Source: Prochlorococcus sp. AG-363-C02
GTDB lineage: Bacteria > Cyanobacteriota > Cyanobacteriia > PCC-6307 > Cyanobiaceae
Reading direction: 5' to 3'
DNA length: 64,000 bases
Assembly: GCA_003278345.1 (NCBI GenBank)
Contig: QCFH01000002.1
Span: 1 to 64,000 of the forward strand
Positions 1 through 8,737 of the stretch are shown here, piece by piece. The translations under genes were made by a program, and so were the position numbers. Each line of letters starts with the position of its first letter. Positions within the stretch are counted from its first letter, which is position 1. Under the pieces are notes generated by a model, which ran no database searches, was not told the DNA's origin, and worked only from the letters and a program-made list of their open reading frames with translations.

Positions 1-1
1 C

Positions 2-592
2 GTAAAATGCTTGGATACATTTCTAGTACATCAAGCATCAGATTTAATGAGAGAAGATAGTTCAATTCTTATTGATTGGCTTTTATCAATTAAAGAAAGA
101 GGTTTGACCAAAAAAATTGGTATATCTATATATGAAACATCTGATATTAATAGCTATTTTATTGAATTATTTGATGTTGTTCAATTACCACTATCATTAT
201 ACGATCAGAGATTTTTGAATAATGGCCTGCTCCAAAAATTAAAACATAAAAATATAGAGATCCATGCAAGAAGTATATTTCTTCAAGGTCTTATTCTTGA
301 ACGTAATAAGAACTGGCCCAAAATCATCTCAAAGAGTTTCAAGAAACATCATTCAGAGCTTGAAGAAAATTTAATGGAAAGTGGAATAACCTTATTACAA
401 GCAGCTATAGGGTTTGTTAGGAATTGTGAGGATATAGACCTAATACTTATAGGTGTAACAAGTCTGGTTGAATTACAAGAGATAATTAAAGTATGGGAAC
501 ACTATGAAAATTCGCAGTTAAAACATTGGGATTTTTCAAATTGGGCCTGGGATAACAAACAAGATATAGATCCACGTTTATGGAAGCGGTGA
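2..592 (+). CDS. aldo/keto reductase family protein, C-terminal part (truncated by window edge)
   Basis: The frame is open to the first base of the window, so the gene starts upstream and only about 196 C-terminal residues are seen. The sequence fits the second half of an aldo/keto reductase TIM barrel: DTFLVHQASDL resembles the strand that carries the substrate-pocket His (usually D-x-x-x-x-H), followed by a KKIGISIYE segment (usual form IGVSxx) and a late IGVTS strand. Such enzymes reduce or dehydrogenate sugars with NAD(P)H. Members of this branch sit in nonulosonate and lipopolysaccharide clusters next to SpsF-type cytidylyltransferases, as here. It ends 4 bp before the methyltransferase gene, so an operon running to 4630 is likely. 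The family is fairly clear; the substrate is unknown. The TTG at 11 is not a credible start because coding sequence continues upstream of it. Confidence 0.75.
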   Translation, partial: VKCLDTFLVHQASDLMREDSSILIDWLLSIKERGLTKKIGISIYETSDINSYFIELFDVVQLPLSLYDQRFLNNGLLQKLKHKNIEIHARSIFLQGLILERNKNWPKIISKSFKKHHSELEENLMESGITLLQAAIGFVRNCEDIDLILIGVTSLVELQEIIKVWEHYENSQLKHWDFSNWAWDNKQDIDPRLWKR

Positions 593-596
593 AACT

Positions 597-1268
597 ATGA
601 ACAAAAAGCAGCGAGATTATTTCCTTGATACTGAGGGAGATTCTTATTATGAACGTAACAAAATAAGTTCAAATAGATCTGATCCCACAGATAATTCTTT
701 GGACCCTCTAATTGATTTGTTGACTAATCTTCCAATTGAAAAAGAAAAAGGTGGTGAAGAATTTAAAGTGTTAGAAATAGGCTGCGGGGATGGTAGTAGA
801 CTGCAAACCCTTAAAGAAAAATTTAATTTCTCCGTATTTGGTATTGACCCAAGTAAAAAGGCAATTGAAGAATCTAAAAGTAAAGGAATCGAAGCTTTTG
901 TAGGAACTGCGGATAAATTACCTTTCTTAAATAATAACTTTGATATAGTTATTTATGGATTTTGTCTTTATTTATGTGATAGATCAGATCTTTTTAGTAT
1001 TATTTCTGAAGCAGATAGAGTTTTAAAGAAATCTAGTTGGCTTGCTATTCTAGATTTTTGGTCTAAGTCAGATAAAAAATTTCCTTATCATCACAAAGAT
1101 AACATTTTCAGTTACAAATTTGATTATTTTAAAATGTTTACTTGGCATCCACATTATACTATTTATGATCATAAGATTAGAGATCATAAGACAAATAACT
1201 ATACTGATGTTGAGTACAATTGGGTAGGTACAACAATCATAAGGAAATCAGCCGACGAAAAGATTTAG
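597..1268 (+). CDS. class I SAM-dependent methyltransferase
   Basis: A 223-residue protein with a class I methyltransferase core. Motif I is VLEIGCGDGSRL (about residues 57-68), the acidic motif II region is FGIDPSKKAI, motif post-I is GTADKLPF, and FDIVIYGFCLYLC gives strand 4. These place it in the Methyltransf_11/25 group, which methylates small molecules or sugars using S-adenosylmethionine. The N-terminus (DYFLDTEGDSYYERN) resembles the leader of methyltransferases in glycan clusters. It lies 4 bp after the aldo/keto reductase and 10 bp before the cytidylyltransferase fusion on the same strand, so it probably modifies the sugar made by those enzymes. The acceptor is not predictable. Confidence 0.8.
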   Translation: MNKKQRDYFLDTEGDSYYERNKISSNRSDPTDNSLDPLIDLLTNLPIEKEKGGEEFKVLEIGCGDGSRLQTLKEKFNFSVFGIDPSKKAIEESKSKGIEAFVGTADKLPFLNNNFDIVIYGFCLYLCDRSDLFSIISEADRVLKKSSWLAILDFWSKSDKKFPYHHKDNIFSYKFDYFKMFTWHPHYTIYDHKIRDHKTNNYTDVEYNWVGTTIIRKSADEKI

Positions 1269-1278
1269 TTTAATTATT

Positions 1279-3315
1279 ATGTTTAATAAAGTTGCACTAA
1301 TAATACAAGCAAGAAATAATTCATCACGTCTTCCAGGGAAGGTAACTGCTGATATAGCAGGTAGAACAATGATTGAATTTCAAATAGAAAGGTTAAAAAG
1401 ATGTAAATATGTTGATGAAATATTTATTGCAACAACATGCAACAAGGAAGATGATGTTCTTGAGAGAATATCACAGTCATCAAATATAAGAATAGTTAGA
1501 GGAAGTGAGCACGATGTCTTAAGAAGATTTAGAGAAGTTTGTTTTAAATCAAATGCAGATATTTTTATTAGAATTACTGGAGACTGCCCTCTAATTGATC
1601 CATTATTAATAGATAAAGCCATAAATATTTTTAAAGAAAGAAAACCAGATTACCTATCTAATATCTCTCCACCTACCTTCCCAGATGGTCAAGATATAGA
1701 AATTTTCACAAGAGAGCTACTAATTGAAACCGAATCTTCCTGTAATAACGAAAGTGAAAGAGAACATGTAACTCCATGGATGAGACATACAAATAAGTAT
1801 AGAAAATATAATATAAAAAATGATATAGATTACTCTGACATGAGATGGACTGTCGATGAGCCGGAAGATCTTAAAGTTATAAGGTTAATAGTCAAAGAAT
1901 TCAAAGGACTTTCTACATTCTCATGGAATGAGATAATTGATTTATATGAAGAGAAGCCTCATATTTTTGAAGCTAATAAAATATTTCAGCGTAACGAAGG
2001 TTCAACTTTATCTAAGGGGAAAAAATTATGGAGAAGGGCTAAAAGAGTTATTCCAGGAGGCAATATGCTTTTATCAAAAAGGCCTGAAATGTTTTTGCCA
2101 GAGAAATGGCCAAATTATTTTAAAAAAGCAAAAGATTGTTATGTATGGGATTTAGATGGTAGAAAGTTAATTGATATGAGCATAATGGGAATTGGTACAA
2201 ATATCCTTGGCTATGGTCATCCCGAAGTTGATGAAGTAGTGCAAAAAGTAATATTAAATGGAAATATGTCTACATTAAACTGTCCCGAAGAAGTTTATCT
2301 AGCAGAGAAGCTAATTGATATAAATCCATGGTCTGAAATGGTTAGATTTGCAAGAACCGGTGGAGAGGCTAATGCAATTAGCATAAGAATCGCAAGAACA
2401 TATACAGGGAAAGATATTGTTGCTATTTGTGGTTATCATGGTTGGCATGATTGGTACTTAGCAACAAATTTAAAGGATCAATCAGGATTAGATGAACATC
2501 TTTTACCAGGATTAAATCCAACGGGAGTACCTAAAAACCTTAAAGGAACAGTTTTACCTTTTCAATTCAATTGTTCAGATGAAGAATTAGAAAAAATATT
2601 TAAAAATAATAAATTGGCCGCTATTAAAATGGAGGTTCAAAGATCTATAGAACCTAGAATTGGTTTTTTAGAAAAGATTAGAGAACTTTGCCATAAATAC
2701 TCAGTTGTACTTATTTTTGATGAATGTACTTCTGGTTTTAGAGAAACATTAGGTGGTATACATCAAAAATATAATATCTTTCCAGATATGGCGATATATG
2801 GTAAAGCTCTTGGCAATGGTTATGCAATAACCGCCGTAATAGGGAAAAGGGATATTATGCAAGCCTCGCAAGATAGTTTCATTAGTAGTACATTTTGGAC
2901 CGAAAGAATAGGCCCTTCAGCTGCTATTAAAACAATTGAAGTAATGGAACGAGAAAAAAGCTGGGAACAGATAACTACAAAAGGCAATTATGTTCGTCTA
3001 GGTTGGGAAAGAATCGCCAATAAATATGGTCTTCAAATTGAAATTCAAGGTATACCATCTTTATCAACATTTAGATTTATTAGTAAAAACTCCCTTGAAT
3101 ATAAAACAATCTTCACACAAGAAATGCTTGTCTATGGATATTTAGCAAGTTCAATTTTTTATCCTTCTATCAAGCACGATCAAACAATTTTACGCGAATA
3201 TTTAACTAAAGTAGATAAAGTATTTTCTCTAATAAGAGAATGTGAGGATGGCATGCCATTAGACAATATTCTCAAAGGACCAGTATGCCATCAAGGTTTT
3301 AAAAGACTTAACTAA
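1279..3315 (+). CDS. fusion: SpsF-type cytidylyltransferase + glutamate-1-semialdehyde aminomutase-like PLP enzyme
   Basis: A 678-residue two-domain protein. Residues about 1-230 are a nucleotidyltransferase of the SpsF/KdsB-like family: the start LIIQARNNSSRLPGK carries the NTP-binding loop, and RITGDCPLIDP carries the metal-binding Asp. Residues about 245-678 are a class III PLP aminotransferase closest to glutamate-1-semialdehyde 2,1-aminomutase: RTGGEANA is the phosphate-binding region, FDECTSGFR (Asp481-Glu482) contacts the cofactor ring, and YGKALGNG provides the Schiff-base Lys509. The protein probably activates a sugar or sugar acid as a CMP derivative and carries out amino transfer on the same or a linked substrate. 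It cannot be the tetrapyrrole hemL, because of the fused domain and the island context. It is followed after 4 bp by a flavoprotein-like gene. Domain calls are firm; the reaction is unknown. Confidence 0.85.
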   Translation: MFNKVALIIQARNNSSRLPGKVTADIAGRTMIEFQIERLKRCKYVDEIFIATTCNKEDDVLERISQSSNIRIVRGSEHDVLRRFREVCFKSNADIFIRITGDCPLIDPLLIDKAINIFKERKPDYLSNISPPTFPDGQDIEIFTRELLIETESSCNNESEREHVTPWMRHTNKYRKYNIKNDIDYSDMRWTVDEPEDLKVIRLIVKEFKGLSTFSWNEIIDLYEEKPHIFEANKIFQRNEGSTLSKGKKLWRRAKRVIPGGNMLLSKRPEMFLPEKWPNYFKKAKDCYVWDLDGRKLIDMSIMGIGTNILGYGHPEVDEVVQKVILNGNMSTLNCPEEVYLAEKLIDINPWSEMVRFARTGGEANAISIRIARTYTGKDIVAICGYHGWHDWYLATNLKDQSGLDEHLLPGLNPTGVPKNLKGTVLPFQFNCSDEELEKIFKNNKLAAIKMEVQRSIEPRIGFLEKIRELCHKYSVVLIFDECTSGFRETLGGIHQKYNIFPDMAIYGKALGNGYAITAVIGKRDIMQASQDSFISSTFWTERIGPSAAIKTIEVMEREKSWEQITTKGNYVRLGWERIANKYGLQIEIQGIPSLSTFRFISKNSLEYKTIFTQEMLVYGYLASSIFYPSIKHDQTILREYLTKVDKVFSLIRECEDGMPLDNILKGPVCHQGFKRLN

Positions 3316-3319
3316 ATCA

Positions 3320-4630
3320 ATGCATAACAATTACTCTACTCTTGATATTTATGGTGCGGGCCTGTATGGAATATTATTAGCTCAAAAATTAGCATGTGAA
3401 TCTAAAATCAAGGAATCTAATATAAGGATAAGACTGATTGAGAAAAACGATAAGATATTGCCAGGCTGGGAAAGTGTGACAATAAATGGACTAAAGTTTA
3501 ATAATGGGTTTCATGGAATAGAGATGCCTAGATCGCATATTTTATATGAATCATTGTCACAGCTAATTCCTAAGAATTCATTAGAAAAAATAGATAATTT
3601 AAGATTAATCTCTATTAATGGAAATATAGTTAAATCTGGTCATCCATTATCTAAATGGCCTACTGATATTATCCAAGGTCTAAAGAATTTAGATAAGGAA
3701 CCTAGATTAGAAAAATCTATTGACGTCAAAGAGGAGCAATTATTTAATAGTCTTGAATCTTATACATTAGGCAAAATTATTAAAATCTGTAGCGACAGAT
3801 TTTCTGATAAATTAACAGACTCATGGCATCTATTTTATCCTTGGTTTTTTCCAGCAGAATTTTATAAAGCAAATGCTTATGATGAAGGTACAAAATTCAG
3901 ATCAAAAGTAAGTGAAGGGTATATTAAACCATACTATCTTCAACCAAGTACTGGATTATTTTCAGACTTGTCATTAGTAATTGAAAAACGTTTATGTGAA
4001 AAAAATATAGAGATTATAAAAGGTAGATCTTTTGAACCAAATTCATACATAGAAGCTAATGATGTGAAATCAGAAAATCCACTTAATATTTGGGCTTCTT
4101 CATCTGCTAATTTATTTAATACTTTTGACAAAGAGTCAGCAATAAATCTTATAGCATCATCCCGTCAGATCTGTATCGCCTTATATACAATTAACCAGGA
4201 AAAACTTAATTCATGGGCAAATAAGTTCGATTATTTGCCAACTGAAATACTATGCCTTGAAGATTCTATACCGACTATGAATCGGATATCATTTCCAAAG
4301 CAATATAATAATATTTCGAAGAATAGTTACATATTTATTGAATACTTTACAAGAGGGAATTCAATCACCCAAGATGAGATCGATTCAACTAAATTATATT
4401 TATCTAAAATCTTTAATGGTGTAATCGAATATAAGGATTGCAAGACAACCAGAAAAGCATTTAGTCTTAAACAAAAAGAAATAAGATCGTCAAAAAGAAA
4501 AATAGAGCTTCTTTCTAAAAAATTAGGAATTACCAACCCTTATATATACTGGGGGCCGATAAATATGGCAAAATGTGGAATTGAGGCACATAATAGTTTT
4601 GAAAAGATATTAAAGCATATAAACATGTGA
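3320..4630 (+). CDS. FAD/NAD(P)-binding oxidoreductase, amine-oxidase/UDP-galactopyranose-mutase-like fold
   Basis: A 436-residue protein that opens with a Rossmann dinucleotide-binding loop (DIYGAGLYGILLAQKL, about residues 9-24), followed by an acidic strand end (IRLIEKNDK). This is typical of FAD-dependent amine oxidase, protoporphyrinogen-oxidase-like or UGM-like flavoproteins. The segment NGFHGIEMPR resembles the FAD-contacting region of that superfamily. The C-terminal part has no further motif that I can name. It is the last gene of the 2-4630 operon, starting 4 bp after the fusion gene, so it probably carries out an oxidation, reduction or ring rearrangement on the same glycan precursor. 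FAD is inferred from the motif; the substrate is unknown. Confidence 0.6.
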   Translation: MHNNYSTLDIYGAGLYGILLAQKLACESKIKESNIRIRLIEKNDKILPGWESVTINGLKFNNGFHGIEMPRSHILYESLSQLIPKNSLEKIDNLRLISINGNIVKSGHPLSKWPTDIIQGLKNLDKEPRLEKSIDVKEEQLFNSLESYTLGKIIKICSDRFSDKLTDSWHLFYPWFFPAEFYKANAYDEGTKFRSKVSEGYIKPYYLQPSTGLFSDLSLVIEKRLCEKNIEIIKGRSFEPNSYIEANDVKSENPLNIWASSSANLFNTFDKESAINLIASSRQICIALYTINQEKLNSWANKFDYLPTEILCLEDSIPTMNRISFPKQYNNISKNSYIFIEYFTRGNSITQDEIDSTKLYLSKIFNGVIEYKDCKTTRKAFSLKQKEIRSSKRKIELLSKKLGITNPYIYWGPINMAKCGIEAHNSFEKILKHINM

Positions 4631-4805
4631 TTTTTCTTTAGCAATATTTATATTTATATGTTTTACTTTTCGAATTGATTTTTTCATCTTTAAAAACACC
4701 AGCTTTTATAAGCAGGAGTAACTATTAAAATGAGTAATGAACATACATAAAATAATTTAGTATAAAAATATCTAATATTTATAAAATCAAGAATTAATTT
4801 TAACC

Positions 4806-5984
4806 TTACATTACTTTTTTAAAATTAATTTTCAATTGATTATATATATACTCTTGCTGAGAAAATGTTAAGCCTGGGAAAAGAGGTAAAGAAAAAGCTC
4901 TACTTGAATAATCCTCAGAGGCAGGGAACTGCCCCTCCTTAAATCCAATTGATTGATAATAGGGTTGTGTATGCACTGGAATATAGTGAAGTTGAACTCC
5001 AATATTAGATTTACGCATTAAATCAAAAATCACTGAATGATGAATTGCTAACTGAGGCTCTAATAAAATTACAGCAAGGTGAACAGATGATATAACATCT
5101 TTTGGAATTTCCAAAAAAGTAATAGGTAAAGTGCTTAAAAGTGACTTGTAATTAGATAATAAATTGTTTCTTTCTTTTACTATATTACGTATTCTTTTTA
5201 GCTGACTTAATCCAAGTGCTGCATTTATATCACTCATCCTGTAATTAAATCCCAGATCTTGCTGCTCATAAGTCCATGAAAAAATTTTACTCCCAATAAA
5301 TTCACTTTTATTCTTTGTAATTCCATGACTTTTTAACTTCTCTAACCTCTTGGCTAGTTTTAAGTCATTAGTTGTAATCATTCCTCCTTCTCCAGTAGTA
5401 ATCATTTTCACAGGATGAAAGCTAAATATAGTAATATCACTATATTTACAACTACCTACTGGGTCTCTATTGTATGAACCTCCCAAAGCATGACTTGCAT
5501 CCTCAATAATACTAAATCCATACTCTTTGGATAATCTAAATATTTCTTTCATAGCACAACTAGTTCCAGCAAAATGAACAGGAACAATAATTTTTGGAAT
5601 TTTCTTTTCTTTCTTTGCTTTTCTAAGTTTTTCCTCAAGTAAATGTATTGAAATCAAACCCGTTGAAATATCAATATCAACAAAATCTATAGATGCATCA
5701 CAATAGAGTGCACAGTTTGCTGAAGCTACAAATGTATTAGGTGACGTCCACAAAATATCTCCTTTTTCAAGACCTAGGGCTAAACAAGATATATGCAGAG
5801 CACTTGTTGCACTGTTAGTTGATATTGCATACTTTGCGCTTGCTACATCTGCCAATCTAGATTCAAACTCTTTTGATATTGGCCCTTGCGTAATTAAAGG
5901 ACTTCTTAAAACTTTATTTACTTCTTTTATATCCTCTTCAGATATAATTTGTTTGCTATATGGTATAAATTTATCTTGATTCAT
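4806..5984 (-). CDS. pseC: UDP-4-amino-4,6-dideoxy-N-acetyl-beta-L-altrosamine transaminase (PseC)
   Basis: A 392-residue DegT/DnrJ/EryC1 aminotransferase of normal length. The N-terminus (FIPYSKQIISEEDI ... LRSPLITQGP) is characteristic of PseC. EDASHALGG (Asp162) and FSFHPVKMITTGEGG (Schiff-base Lys193) are the PLP signatures. PseC transfers an amino group, with glutamate as the family's usual donor, to the 4-keto sugar made by PseB; this is step two of pseudaminic acid synthesis in the cytoplasm. The pseB gene lies 12 bp upstream on the same strand, which supports the assignment and an operon. The start is ATG at 5984. Confidence 0.92.
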   Translation of the reverse strand: MNQDKFIPYSKQIISEEDIKEVNKVLRSPLITQGPISKEFESRLADVASAKYAISTNSATSALHISCLALGLEKGDILWTSPNTFVASANCALYCDASIDFVDIDISTGLISIHLLEEKLRKAKKEKKIPKIIVPVHFAGTSCAMKEIFRLSKEYGFSIIEDASHALGGSYNRDPVGSCKYSDITIFSFHPVKMITTGEGGMITTNDLKLAKRLEKLKSHGITKNKSEFIGSKIFSWTYEQQDLGFNYRMSDINAALGLSQLKRIRNIVKERNNLLSNYKSLLSTLPITFLEIPKDVISSVHLAVILLEPQLAIHHSVIFDLMRKSNIGVQLHYIPVHTQPYYQSIGFKEGQFPASEDYSSRAFSLPLFPGLTFSQQEYIYNQLKINFKKVM

Positions 5985-5996
5985 AATTCAGAAAAC

Positions 5997-7013
5997 TTAA
6001 ACAGGTAAAAAATTTGGTTCAACATTTAATTTTATTTGAGATCTCAATTCATCTACACTTAAAAAGTGTGAATTATTACTAGAATCATAAGAAAAATTCT
6101 TATCCATATGTATAAATTTAGATACTTCTTTATTAGTTCCTTTATAGATACTTGAATTGGACAATATTGCGTAATATCTACCAAAATCAATTGTATTATG
6201 ACTATCAGATTTTGTAATCATTTCTTCATGTAGCTTTTCTCCTGGTCTAATTCCAATAATTTCTTTTTTACAACTAGGACCTATTGCTTGGGCTAAATCA
6301 GAAATTCTATAACTAGGTATTTTAGGAACAAATATCTCGCCACCCTCTGCATTGTCTAGAGCCCAAAGTACTAAATCAGCTCCTTCATCCAAGGTAATAT
6401 TAAATCTAGTCATTTCCATATGAGTTATTGGCAAAACCCCTGTTAAAGACTTCTTAATAAAAAAAGGAATAACTGATCCTCTTGAACCCATAACATTTCC
6501 ATATCTAACTACAGAAAAACGAATATTTCTTAAACCCTTAATATTATTTGCAGCAACAAATAATTTGTCTGAACAAAGCTTTGTTGCTCCATAAAGATTT
6601 ATTGGTGCAGCGGCTTTATCAGTGCTTAAAGCAATTACTCTTTTAACATTAGTCTCCAAGCTAGCTTGAATAACATTTTCACTTCCAAGAACATTTGTCT
6701 TAACAAATTCTATTGGGTTATATTCAGCTGCAGGGACTTGCTTTAATGCTGCCGCATGAATAACAGTATCTATATCCTCTAAAGCCCTTTTTAGACGACT
6801 ATAGTCTCTTACATCTCCCAAGAATAGTCTTATCTGAGGGAAAAGCTTCTCAGGATAAGATTCTCTTATCTCCCATTGTTTCAACTCATCACGACTGTAG
6901 ATAACGAGTCTTTCTATCTCATAGTTATCATTATTAAGTAATTTGGAGATCAAAGCCCTGCCTAGGCTTCCAGTAGCTCCTGTAATTAAAATTCTATATT
7001 TCATTTTTTTCAT
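5997..7013 (-). CDS. pseB: UDP-N-acetylglucosamine 4,6-dehydratase, inverting (PseB)
   Basis: A 338-residue extended SDR enzyme. The NAD(P) loop is GATGSLG (residues 12-18). The catalytic segment is LSTDKA, with Asp132 and Lys133 in place of the usual Ser/Thr-containing triad, and it is followed by LYGATK (Tyr141, Lys145), as in PseB/FlaA1. The motif SVVRYGNVMGSRGSVIPFF is also diagnostic of the family. It converts UDP-GlcNAc to the 4-keto-6-deoxy-L-arabino sugar, the first step to pseudaminic acid. It heads a two-gene minus-strand operon with pseC. The start could be ATG 7013 or ATG 7004; the difference is three residues. Confidence 0.93.
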   Translation of the reverse strand: MKKMKYRILITGATGSLGRALISKLLNNDNYEIERLVIYSRDELKQWEIRESYPEKLFPQIRLFLGDVRDYSRLKRALEDIDTVIHAAALKQVPAAEYNPIEFVKTNVLGSENVIQASLETNVKRVIALSTDKAAAPINLYGATKLCSDKLFVAANNIKGLRNIRFSVVRYGNVMGSRGSVIPFFIKKSLTGVLPITHMEMTRFNITLDEGADLVLWALDNAEGGEIFVPKIPSYRISDLAQAIGPSCKKEIIGIRPGEKLHEEMITKSDSHNTIDFGRYYAILSNSSIYKGTNKEVSKFIHMDKNFSYDSSNNSHFLSVDELRSQIKLNVEPNFLPV

Positions 7014-7579
7014 TTTAATACTTGAGTCAAAGATTTTAAGTTATAAAATCAAGTTTAAAACCAAATAAAGATTTCTGCTAAAAGTTAAGCAGCATTATCC
7101 TCAAATAAATTTAAGCATGATTATTCAATAATACAACAGACGGGGATTTTACTGCAATAATAAGAAGTTTTAAAGCTAATTATAAAACTTTTTAGTTTGT
7201 AATTCATTTTCTTAAAAATAGCAAGATAAAGATTATATTTGATTTATTCTTGAAAGAAGCTATTCAATATAAAAAATTAACTACTATTTAACATCGCAAT
7301 ATCAACCCGCATGAAAGAATATTTTATATCCATAAGATAAAAAAAGATTACAAAAAATAATAAAGTATTTTAATAAATCTATCTTTTTAATACTAACTAT
7401 TATAGTGAAAACCTAATGCTATTTTTAAATATAATAAATAGAAATTATATAAGAAAGAATAACAGTTATTAGACCTTAATGAGATCATGTATCATAAAAT
7501 TTGATATTACGACAAAAAATGTATTATTATCTTATCATCTATACAAAAGCGCTCAAGCAAACAGTAAGAAAAAAAATCC
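7014..7579. other. 566-bp AT-rich intergenic region between divergent pseB and formyltransferase genes
   Basis: No reading frame of useful length, RNA gene or strong hairpin was seen. The region must hold the promoters for pseB-pseC (leftward) and for the rightward 7580-9781 set. Base composition is strongly A+T with many short A and T tracts. Confidence 0.5.
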
Positions 7580-8176
7580 ATGAACGTACTAGTTCTTTCT
7601 CCCTACCCTTCAGAAATATTATTTACTCTAAAAAGAGAAGGTGATATATATATAATCCATACTGAGGAATTAACTTTAGACTTATTAGAGAGAAACTCAA
7701 TTGAATATATTATTTCATATGGTTATAAATTTATAATATCAAAAGAGATAATAGAATATATGCACAATAATATAATTAATCTGCATATAAGTTACTTACC
7801 TTATAATAAAGGTTATTATCCTAATCTTTGGAGTCATATTGATAGCACACCCTGTGGGGTGTCTATTCATAAAATTGATGAGGGGATAGATACTGGATCA
7901 ATAATATTTAGAAAACCTGTTGAAATAATAGTAAAAAATCATACATTTGAATCTTCATATACTCTATTAAGAGGTGAAGTAGAAAAACTATTTAACGAGA
8001 AATGGAAAGAGATAAAGAAAAATAATTTTAAAATTGTAAAAATAGACTCTAAAGGTAGCTACCACTCTAAAAGTCAAGGAGATAAAATTTTATCATTACT
8101 AGAAGCAGGTTGGAAGACAAATATATTAAAAGCACTTGAAGTTATCAAAAAAAATAAATCCCTAGCATTAGATTAA
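7580..8176 (+). CDS. small formyltransferase family protein (sugar N-formyltransferase candidate)
   Basis: A 198-residue protein with the formyltransferase core. INLHISYLPYNKGYYPNLW matches the family pattern N-x-H-x-x-x-L-P-x-x-x-G with catalytic Asn and His, and IDEGIDTGSII supplies the catalytic Asp. It lacks the C-terminal OB domain of methionyl-tRNA formyltransferase, so it is not Fmt. Short homologues in surface-sugar clusters use N10-formyltetrahydrofolate to formylate amino sugars. It sits between pseB/pseC and the GNAT/pseI genes, so it may formylate the 4-amino group installed by PseC or another amine of the nonulosonate. The first domain half is shorter than in Fmt. The fold is well supported; the acceptor is inferred. 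Confidence 0.75.
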   Translation: MNVLVLSPYPSEILFTLKREGDIYIIHTEELTLDLLERNSIEYIISYGYKFIISKEIIEYMHNNIINLHISYLPYNKGYYPNLWSHIDSTPCGVSIHKIDEGIDTGSIIFRKPVEIIVKNHTFESSYTLLRGEVEKLFNEKWKEIKKNNFKIVKIDSKGSYHSKSQGDKILSLLEAGWKTNILKALEVIKKNKSLALD

Positions 8177-8212
8177 ATAACTGCTACAGTATCAAGATGA
8201 ATTAATTTTCTA

Positions 8213-8638
8213 ATGATTGAGGCAATAGAAGTAAATAAAAATAATTCAGAACACATAAAAGAATTATATAATCTTATCAAGTCTAAAACTTTCAATATCA
8301 GTCATGAAAATATTCCAACTTTTAATGAACACAAGAAATTCGTAAAATCAACACAATATAGAAAATGGTATTTAATCTTAAAAAGTTCAAACTGCATTGG
8401 CTCTTATTACCTTACCCAAGATAATGTTATTGGATTGAACTTATTATCCAATGACTATATAGAATATGTTGAAATCATAAAACATATTATCAATGATCAT
8501 AAACCTTTGCCTCCTATTTCATCTTTACGCTCTAAATATTTTTTGATTAATGCAAACCCAAACAATATTAATCTTATCAAGGCCTTAAAATCCCTAGACA
8601 TGGAACATATTCAAGATACATATGCTTACAAAGTATAA
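8213..8638 (+). CDS. GNAT-like acyltransferase, possible PseH equivalent
   Basis: A 141-residue protein whose end (LINANPNNINLIKALKSLDM, then EHIQDTYAYKV) matches the last strand-helix-strand of GNAT N-acetyltransferases, in which x-x-N-x-x-S/A-x-x-L-x-x-G-F is followed by a final strand. The acetyl-CoA loop is weak: the region around CIGSYYLTQDNVIGLNLL occupies the place of the usual signature. It lies directly upstream of pseI, the place normally taken by PseH, which N-acetylates the 4-amino sugar made by PseC. It is smaller and more divergent than typical PseH (about 160-180 residues), so the function is tentative. Confidence 0.5.
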   Translation: MIEAIEVNKNNSEHIKELYNLIKSKTFNISHENIPTFNEHKKFVKSTQYRKWYLILKSSNCIGSYYLTQDNVIGLNLLSNDYIEYVEIIKHIINDHKPLPPISSLRSKYFLINANPNNINLIKALKSLDMEHIQDTYAYKV

Positions 8639-8737
8639 TATAGTAATATTTCATAAACATAAAATGATCAGCAGTTTATAATAAAAAAAGAACAATTATT
8701 ATAACTATAATAATTGACAAAAAACGAAAGTATTATC

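Noticed and set aside
1279-3315. hemL (glutamate-1-semialdehyde aminomutase of tetrapyrrole synthesis)
   Set aside because: The fused cytidylyltransferase domain and sugar-island context argue against the housekeeping enzyme.
7580-8176. Methionyl-tRNA formyltransferase (fmt)
   Set aside because: Too short and lacks the C-terminal tRNA-binding domain; located in a sugar cluster.
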